NCBI GenBank assembly: GCA_965365655.1
Contig: CBDUCN010000025.1
Span: 1 to 26,216, forward strand
DNA length: 26,216 nt
Direction of reading: 5' to 3'
Origin: JBFHNV01 sp965365655
GTDB lineage: Bacteria > Pseudomonadota > Gammaproteobacteria > HK1
The notes under the pieces are model-generated. The model saw only the letters and a list, made by a program, of their open reading frames with translations, was not told the origin of the DNA and ran no database searches. Below are positions 21,572-26,216 of the stretch, one piece after another (positions within the stretch are counted from its first letter, which is position 1; each line of letters starts with the position of its first letter). The translations under genes were made by a program, and so were the position numbers.

Positions 21572-23301
21572 GCGACGCGGTCGCCCTTCTTCGCCTGCAC
21601 GGCGCGGTTGTCCACCGCCGGCAGCATCTTGCCGGGATCCCGGGTGACCACCACGTCCACGACGCACGGCAGCGACGTCTCGGCGAACGCCGCGTCGAAG
21701 GCGGCGCCGAGCTGGTCCGGCGACTCGACGCGGAAGCCGCGGCAGCCCATCGCGTCGGCAACCTTCGCGAAGTTCGTCTCCGCGAGGTCGCTGGACTGGT
21801 ACGCGCCCTCGCCGTACATCAGGTGCTGCAGCGCCTTCACGTAGCCCGACGCCGCGTTGTTGACGACGATCATCGTGATCGCGAGCCCCATGCGGCGCGC
21901 GGTCTCGAGCTCTCCCAGCATCATGTTGAAGCCGCCGTCGCCGGTGAGCGCGGCGACCACCTTGTCCGGCGCCGCAAGCTTCGCACCGATCGCGCCGGGC
22001 ACGCCGTAGCCGATGGACGCAAAGCCGCGATCGGGCACGAACTGCCGACCCGCGCGCTTGCTGTCGAACAGCAGCCCGCCCCAGTGGCCGGCGAAGCCGC
22101 CGTCGGCGATCAGGTAGCCGTCGTCGGGCAGCCGCGCGTTGATCTCGGTGAGCATGCGCGCCATGCCCACCGGCGACTCGTCGGACTCCAGGCGCTCGCG
22201 CACGCTCTCGCGCCAGGCCGCCATGCGCTGGCCGATCTCGGCCGCGTAGTCCGCGCGCGCCGCGGCCTGCGCGCCGGCGCCTTCGGCCATCGCGTCGTCG
22301 AGGTCCTCGATCGCCGCGCGGGCGTCCGACCACAGCGACAGGGTGGGGCGGTAGGTGCGGCCCATCTCCTCGGCCACGATGTCGACGTGGATCAGCGTCT
22401 TGCCGGCGCCGGGCACCGCGTAGCGCTTGGTCGCGATCTCGCCGAGCTTGCAGCCGATCACCAGCAGGCAGTCGGACTCCTCGATCAGCGTGTTCGCGAT
22501 GCGGTCGTAGCGTCCGAACAGCCCGGCGTTCAGCGGGTGCACGCACGGGATCGCGCCCTTGCCGCTCATCGTGTGCGCGACCGGGATGTTGTAGCGCGCG
22601 GCGAACGCGGTCATCGCGTCGCACGCGTCCGAGATCTGCATGCCGCCGCCGCACAGCGCCAGCGGGCGCTTCGCGTGCGCGAGCAGCGCGGCGGCCGAGG
22701 CCAGCGACTCGCGGTCGGCGCGGCAGCGCAGCGCCGGAACCTGGCGCCCGCCGGCCAGCGGCGCGAAGTCGTCCTCGGCGAAGCCGAAGGTCCCGTGCGC
22801 GACGTCCTCGGGCACGTCCACGATCACCGGCCCCGGCCGGCCGCGGGTCGCGACGTCGTAGGCGCGCCGCATCAGCTCCGGGATGCGGTGCACCGCCTCC
22901 ACGCGCAGCAGCTCCTTCACCGCCGGGCGCAGCATCTCCACCTGGCGGGTCTCCTGGGTCATGTTCTTGCCGGCGTGGTCGCGGTTCGCGTCGCCGACCA
23001 GCACCACCATCGGCGACCCGGCGTTCAGCGCCTCGACCAGGCCGGTGAGCAGGTTCGTGGCGCCGGGGCCCAGCGTCGCGTCGGCGAGGCCGACCCGGCC
23101 CGAGACCTTGGCGTACGCGTCGGCGGCGAACACCGCCGCGCGCTCGTCGTTGATCAGGTTGTGCTCCAGCCCCAGGCGGCGCGCGGCGTCGTAGAAGGGC
23201 AGCAGCTGGAAGCCCCCCATGCCGAACATGTTGCCGCCGCCGTGGGCCTGGATCATGCGCGCGAGCGCTTCGCCGCCGGTCATCTCGTTGCTGATGGTCA
23301 T
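21568..23301 (-). CDS. thiamine pyrophosphate-binding enzyme (acetolactate synthase/decarboxylase-like)
   Basis: A 577-aa three-domain ThDP enzyme of the acetohydroxyacid synthase, benzoylformate decarboxylase and oxalyl-CoA decarboxylase superfamily. The N-terminal Pyr domain has Glu53 (NDERAAVFAADAYAKVSG) to activate ThDP, and GPGATNLLTGLVEA. The middle domain starts near residue 200. The C-terminal PP domain has the ThDP-Mg motif GDGGFN (454-459) and NNAASGY (481-487). The reaction cannot be fixed: 2-oxoacid decarboxylation or carboligation is likely. The ATG start has GGCAGGG upstream and overlaps by ATGA the stop of the small repeat protein. Its own stop overlaps the start of the next gene. 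It sits in an operon with E1-alpha and E1-beta genes. Confidence 0.92.
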   Translation of the reverse strand: MTISNEMTGGEALARMIQAHGGGNMFGMGGFQLLPFYDAARRLGLEHNLINDERAAVFAADAYAKVSGRVGLADATLGPGATNLLTGLVEALNAGSPMVVLVGDANRDHAGKNMTQETRQVEMLRPAVKELLRVEAVHRIPELMRRAYDVATRGRPGPVIVDVPEDVAHGTFGFAEDDFAPLAGGRQVPALRCRADRESLASAAALLAHAKRPLALCGGGMQISDACDAMTAFAARYNIPVAHTMSGKGAIPCVHPLNAGLFGRYDRIANTLIEESDCLLVIGCKLGEIATKRYAVPGAGKTLIHVDIVAEEMGRTYRPTLSLWSDARAAIEDLDDAMAEGAGAQAAARADYAAEIGQRMAAWRESVRERLESDESPVGMARMLTEINARLPDDGYLIADGGFAGHWGGLLFDSKRAGRQFVPDRGFASIGYGVPGAIGAKLAAPDKVVAALTGDGGFNMMLGELETARRMGLAITMIVVNNAASGYVKALQHLMYGEGAYQSSDLAETNFAKVADAMGCRGFRVESPDQLGAAFDAAFAETSLPCVVDVVVTRDPGKMLPAVDNRAVQAKKGDRVA

Positions 23302-23567
23302 GCTTGCCCTGCCGTGTCCGCGCCGCCCGCGGCGGCGTTGTCCGTGCCGCCCCGGGCGGCCGTGTCCGTGCCGCCTCCGGCGGCCGTGTCCGCGCCGTTC
23401 CTGGCGGCTGCGTTCGCGTTGCGCCCGGCGGCCGTGCTCGTGGCGCCCCCGGCGGCCCTGTTGGAAGCCCGTGCGCCGCGGCCCGTGCGAGCGCCGCCCG
23501 CGGCGGCCGGTCGTACGCCGCGCACCGCGCGGCCTTCCCGGTCCCCGGCGCACGGCGCCGTGCTCAT
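23298..23567 (-). CDS. small Ala/Gly/Thr-rich repeat protein between two TPP enzymes
   Basis: An 89-aa frame starting at ATG 23567; a GTG at 23579 would give 93 aa. The stop TGA overlaps the ATG of the following TPP enzyme gene as ATGA, the same coupling seen through this operon. The second half is made of octapeptide units such as ADTAAGGG, TDTAARGG and TDNAAAGG, encoded by 24-bp tandem repeats. The first half is basic. Low-complexity Ala/Gly/Thr linkers of this kind are known from flexible hinge segments. It is not a lipoyl domain: no DKA motif. It could be a real linker-like protein or just a repeat tract kept open by its 24-bp period. Confidence 0.4.
   Translation of the reverse strand: MSTAPCAGDREGRAVRGVRPAAAGGARTGRGARASNRAAGGATSTAAGRNANAAARNGADTAAGGGTDTAARGGTDNAAAGGADTAGQA
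23311..23454. repeat. six tandem 24-bp repeats (minisatellite)
   Basis: Six units of exactly 24 bp start at 23311, 23335, 23359, 23383, 23407 and 23431. Each begins with GC(C/G)-type sequence, has a central TCCG(T/C)GCCG-like core in the first four units, and ends in GGCG. A seventh unit (23455-23478) is degenerate. The first units are the most alike. The period is a multiple of three, so copy-number change would not shift the frame. Confidence 0.85.
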
Positions 23568-23616
23568 CGCGGCCGTCACGGCATTGTCCCGCAGGGCCGT
23601 GACGGTAAGCGAGCGC

Positions 23617-24606
23617 TCACCCCGCGACGAGCGCGGCGCCGGCCTGGGCGATCATCGCCGCGGTGACGCGCACGCGATCCTCGAGGTTCGGCGCGTACGC
23701 GATGGGCGCGCGCGGCGCACCGAGCCGTTTCACCGGCGCCTTCAGCTCGCCGTGGCAGCGCTCCGCGACCGTCGCCGCGATCTCGGCGCCGAAGCCGCCC
23801 GCCTGCACCGCCTCGTGCGCGATCAGCACCCGCCCCGTGCGCTGCACGCTCGCGAGCACCGCGCCTTTGTCCCAGGGCCACAGGCTGCGCAGGTCGATCA
23901 CGTCGGCCTCGATGCCCTGCGCGGCCAGCGCGTCCGCGGCGGCCACGCACTCGTGCACCGTGGACGACCACGACACCAGCGTGAGGTCGCCGCCCTCGCG
24001 CGCCCGGCGCGCGGTGCCGATCAGCGCCGCCAGCGCGTCGCCGCCCGGCTCCGCGTCGGGCACCTCGCCCTCCAGGCCCCACAGGTTCTTGTGCTCCATG
24101 TACACCACCGGGTCGTCGCAGCGGATCGCGGCCTTCAGCAGCGCGTAGTTGTCCGCGGGGGTCGCCGGGCACACCACCACCAGTCCCGGCACGTGCGTGT
24201 ACCACGCCTCCAGCGACTGCGAGTGCTGTGCCGCCGACGAGCGCCACATGCCGATGGGCTCGCGGGCCACCAGCGGCACCGTGGTCTGCCCGCCGAACAT
24301 GTAGCGGGCCTTCGCGGCCTGGTTCACCAGCTCGTCGATGGCGCACAGCGCGAAGTCGGAGAAGCGCATCTCGACGACCGGCCGGCTGCCGGTCATCGCC
24401 GCGCCGACCGCGGCGCCCATGATGCACGCCTCCGAGATCGGGGCGTCGGACACGCGCGCGGGGCCGAACTCGTCGACCAGGCCCCTGTACTGGCCGAACA
24501 CGCCGCCGCGCCCGAGGTCCTCGCCCACGCACCACACCGCCGGGTCGCGGCGCATCTCCTCGGCCAGCGCGCGCTTCGCGGCCTCCATGTAGCTCATGAC
24601 GGCCAT
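23617..24606 (-). CDS. 2-oxoacid dehydrogenase E1 component, beta subunit
   Basis: A 329-aa transketolase-like protein, the usual length of E1-beta of pyruvate, acetoin or branched-chain 2-oxoacid dehydrogenases. Glu59 in DAPISEA is the ThDP-activating glutamate. MRFSDFALCAIDELVNQAAKARYMFGG (80-106) and SSAAQHSQSLEAWYTHVPGL (123-142) are highly conserved, as is IDLRSLWPWD. It forms an alpha2beta2 enzyme with the gene upstream. ATG 24606 overlaps the TGA of E1-alpha as TGATG, supporting it over the internal ATG nine bases later. The decarboxylated product would need an E2 acceptor that is not encoded here. Confidence 0.95.
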   Translation of the reverse strand: MAVMSYMEAAKRALAEEMRRDPAVWCVGEDLGRGGVFGQYRGLVDEFGPARVSDAPISEACIMGAAVGAAMTGSRPVVEMRFSDFALCAIDELVNQAAKARYMFGGQTTVPLVAREPIGMWRSSAAQHSQSLEAWYTHVPGLVVVCPATPADNYALLKAAIRCDDPVVYMEHKNLWGLEGEVPDAEPGGDALAALIGTARRAREGGDLTLVSWSSTVHECVAAADALAAQGIEADVIDLRSLWPWDKGAVLASVQRTGRVLIAHEAVQAGGFGAEIAATVAERCHGELKAPVKRLGAPRAPIAYAPNLEDRVRVTAAMIAQAGAALVAG

Positions 24607-25604
24607 CAGTACGCGTCCACGCGCGGGTCGCCGGCGTCCTGCACGTCGGCGAAGGCGAGGTCCGCGTCCGGGAACGGCGTGTCGCGCGCCGCCGCCAGCA
24701 CGTCGTGCATCTCGTCGCGTGCGGCGCCCTCGAGCGCGTCCATGTCGTGCGCGTCCACCCCGGTCAATGCGAGCACCTCGCGCAGCCGCGCGATGGGATC
24801 CTCGAGCTTGCGCGCCTCCAGCTCCTGGGCGCTGCGGTACGCGGCCGGGTCGGCCGCGGTGTGCCCGCTGAGGCGGTACGTCACGATGTGCAGGAACTCG
24901 GGCTGGCGCTCGCGGCGCACCCTGTCGAACACCTCGCGCGCGGTCTCGTCCAGCGCCAGCACGTCGTTGCCGTCGACCCGGGTCGCGGGCAGGCCCAGGC
25001 TCTCGGCGCGCGCCGCGGGGCCCGGGCCGCCGGTCATCGAGTCGGTGCGCGTCATCGCGGCGAAGCCGTTGTCCTCGCACGCGAACACGATCGGCAGGTC
25101 GAACACCCGCGCCCAGTTCAGGCCTTCCAGGAACGGCCCGCGGTTCACCGCGCCGTCGCCGAAGATGCAGCACACGATGCGGTCGTCTCCGTTCAGCTTC
25201 ACGGCGTGCGCGGCGCCGGCGGCGATCACGATGTTCGCGCCCACCACGCCGTTCGCGCCCAGCATGCCGACGCCGAAGTCGGCGATGTGCATGGAGCCGC
25301 CCTTGCCGCCGCAGCACCCGCCCTCGCGGCCGATCAGCTCGCGCATCATCGCGGTCGGATCGGCGCCCTTGGCGAGGGTGTGGCCGTGGCCGCGGTGGGT
25401 GGACAGCAGCACGTCGTCGCGCCGCAGGCGCGTGACGACCCCGGCGGCAATCGCCTCCTGGCCGATGGAGGGGTGGATCGCGCCCAGCACCAGTCCCTCC
25501 TCGAGCGCCTCCATCGCGGTCAGCTCGAACGCACGGATGCGGTACATCAGTGCGAGGTGGGCGAGGGCGGCGTCGCGGTCGAGGTTCGAGGAGGCGGTGC
25601 TCAC
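24606..25604 (-). CDS. 2-oxoacid dehydrogenase E1 component, alpha subunit
   Basis: A 332-aa E1-alpha with the motif STHRGHGH (68-75), a glycine-rich GGCCGGKGGSMH (95-106), the ThDP-Mg site GDGAVN (149-154) to EDN (177-179), and YRLSGHTAADPAAYR near residue 245. It is closest in style to acetoin/pyruvate dehydrogenase E1-alpha. It catalyses ThDP-dependent decarboxylation of a 2-oxoacid together with E1-beta. GTG 25604 opens the first gene of the operon. The ribosome-binding site is weak (GAGA about 10 bases upstream), and the frame stays open further upstream into the next gene's antisense-free overlap region. A 9-bp inverted repeat begins 35 bp upstream and may control it. Confidence 0.93.
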   Translation of the reverse strand: MSTASSNLDRDAALAHLALMYRIRAFELTAMEALEEGLVLGAIHPSIGQEAIAAGVVTRLRRDDVLLSTHRGHGHTLAKGADPTAMMRELIGREGGCCGGKGGSMHIADFGVGMLGANGVVGANIVIAAGAAHAVKLNGDDRIVCCIFGDGAVNRGPFLEGLNWARVFDLPIVFACEDNGFAAMTRTDSMTGGPGPAARAESLGLPATRVDGNDVLALDETAREVFDRVRRERQPEFLHIVTYRLSGHTAADPAAYRSAQELEARKLEDPIARLREVLALTGVDAHDMDALEGAARDEMHDVLAAARDTPFPDADLAFADVQDAGDPRVDAY

Positions 25605-25638
25605 GGAACGGAGATCTCGGCGGGCGGGTGAGCCGCGA

Positions 25639-25668
25639 GTTGACCGCATGCGGGGCGCCGCGGTCAAC
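25639..25668. promoter_or_regulatory. operator-like inverted repeat GTTGACCGC-N12-GCGGTCAAC
   Basis: Two perfect 9-base arms (25639-25647 and 25660-25668) with a 12-base spacer, 35 bp upstream of the E1-alpha start. The arm centres are 21 bp apart, two helical turns, as expected for a dimeric regulator. It could also end the potassium-channel-side transcription as a hairpin, but that gene ends after it (25742 is its stop, transcribed leftward toward the site). Confidence 0.5.
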
Positions 25669-25741
25669 GCATCGAGCACGGCCGAGCGCCGCGCCGCCGC
25701 CAAGGGCACCTCTCGCCGTGCCCGCGCCGCCCCTCCAGCGC

Positions 25742-26216
25742 CTACCTCGCCCTGTCGGCGCGTGCCCGCCGCTCCGCGAGCCAGCGCATCACGTGGCCGC
25801 GCGGAGCCTCCGTGCCCCGGACGAGGTAGCGCAGCGTGTCCTCGTTGACCAGGTTGGCCTCCAGCAGTGGGAGCGCGTTGTGCCGCGTGCAGAACAGGAT
25901 CTCGTCGCCGGGCTCGAGGGCATGGGACAGCGGCGGGAGCACCGTGGTGCCATCGCCCGCGCGCAGCACCAGCGCCACGCACGCCAGGCGCTCGTCGCGG
26001 GCCCGCGGGTCGCGCAGCACGTCGGCGAGCGTGACCGCGACCCCTTCCGTGCGCAGCCGCAGCACGGCCCTCGCGCCGCGTTCGTCGATCGGTGCGGTCC
26101 AAAGCCGCGGGTGTGTTCCACCGACCCGGGTGCGCAGCTCGTCGACCAGCGCGTCCAGCAACTCGCTGCGCCCGGACAGCCCCGCGTCCAGCATCGACGC
26201 GAACAGCTCGCGCAGC
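25742..26216 (-). CDS. TrkA-type potassium channel or uptake protein, C-terminal part (5' end cut by window)
   Basis: The open frame runs off the right edge, so the start is outside. About 158 residues are visible. GVAVTLADVLRDPRARDERLACVALVLRAGD and LPPLSHALEPGDEILFC match a TrkA-C/RCK-C ligand domain. NLVNEDTLRYLVRG and the WLAERRARADRAR end resemble the C-termini of proteobacterial two-TM potassium channel proteins. The pore and TrkA-N parts would lie beyond the window. An internal ATG (26194) is not the likely start because the family-like sequence LRELFAS continues upstream of it. It is on the same strand as the E1 operon, 137 bp upstream of it. Confidence 0.65.
   Translation of the reverse strand, partial: LRELFASMLDAGLSGRSELLDALVDELRTRVGGTHPRLWTAPIDERGARAVLRLRTEGVAVTLADVLRDPRARDERLACVALVLRAGDGTTVLPPLSHALEPGDEILFCTRHNALPLLEANLVNEDTLRYLVRGTEAPRGHVMRWLAERRARADRAR

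Noticed and set aside
23311..23454. Possible CRISPR array
   Set aside because: The 24-bp units are directly adjacent with no unique spacers, and no cas gene is present. It is a tandem repeat.
21823..25848. Very long open plus-strand frame (over 1300 codons) opposite the TPP operon
   Set aside because: It is an antisense shadow of the E1-alpha, E1-beta and TPP enzyme genes. Its translation is Arg/His/Ala-rich with no domain, as expected opposite high-GC genes.
1..26216. tRNA, rRNA, riboswitch or insertion-sequence signals
   Set aside because: Reading both strands gave no cloverleaf-like segment, no transposase-like frame and no terminal inverted repeats with target duplications.

Overview
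The window is about 26 kb of very GC-rich DNA (by eye above 70% G+C, with G or C at almost every third codon position). Gene content points to a free-living proteobacterium, probably beta or a neighbouring gamma lineage: NnrS, a TrkA-type potassium-channel tail, a three-subunit molybdenum hydroxylase and two luciferase-like monooxygenases. No rRNA, tRNA, IS element, CRISPR array or phage gene was seen. Many genes overlap by ATGA, GTGA or TGATG, which marks tight operons.

Left part (1-7030), mostly plus strand: an SDR dehydrogenase; a single-domain response regulator followed by a PAS-like protein ending in a CxxC...CxxC module; a minus-strand pair of nnrS and a 60-aa protein, each preceded by an Fnr/NnrR-like TTG-N8-CAA type site; an EamA permease whose start looks leaderless; a class III cyclic-nucleotide-type metallophosphoesterase; and an LLM flavin oxidoreductase.

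Middle part (7071-13970): a minus-strand operon of OsmC-like protein, carboxymuconolactone-decarboxylase-like protein, then FAD, 2Fe-2S and molybdopterin subunits of a xanthine-dehydrogenase-family enzyme, in that order of transcription. A short leader ORF precedes the FAD subunit. A decayed second copy of the OsmC gene lies just upstream. A plus-strand formylglycine sulfatase follows.

Accessory block (14266-19451), all minus strand: an alpha/beta hydrolase of DUF900 type, a 723-aa envelope protein (zinc-finger-like N-terminus, three membrane helices, OmpA-like C-terminus) 27 bp behind it, and further downstream a 410-aa protein with lower G+C that looks like a polymorphic or contractile-injection-system cargo toxin with an ADP-ribosyltransferase-like HYT motif. 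This block is the best candidate for an undescribed system.

Right part (19694-25604): a six-gene minus-strand operon of E1-alpha, E1-beta, an Ala/Gly/Thr-rich small protein built on 24-bp tandem repeats, an acetolactate-synthase-like TPP enzyme, an internally duplicated protein of unknown function, and an LLM monooxygenase. No E2 or E3 gene is present. A 9-bp inverted repeat sits just upstream of this operon. The window ends in the 3' part of a TrkA-type potassium channel gene.
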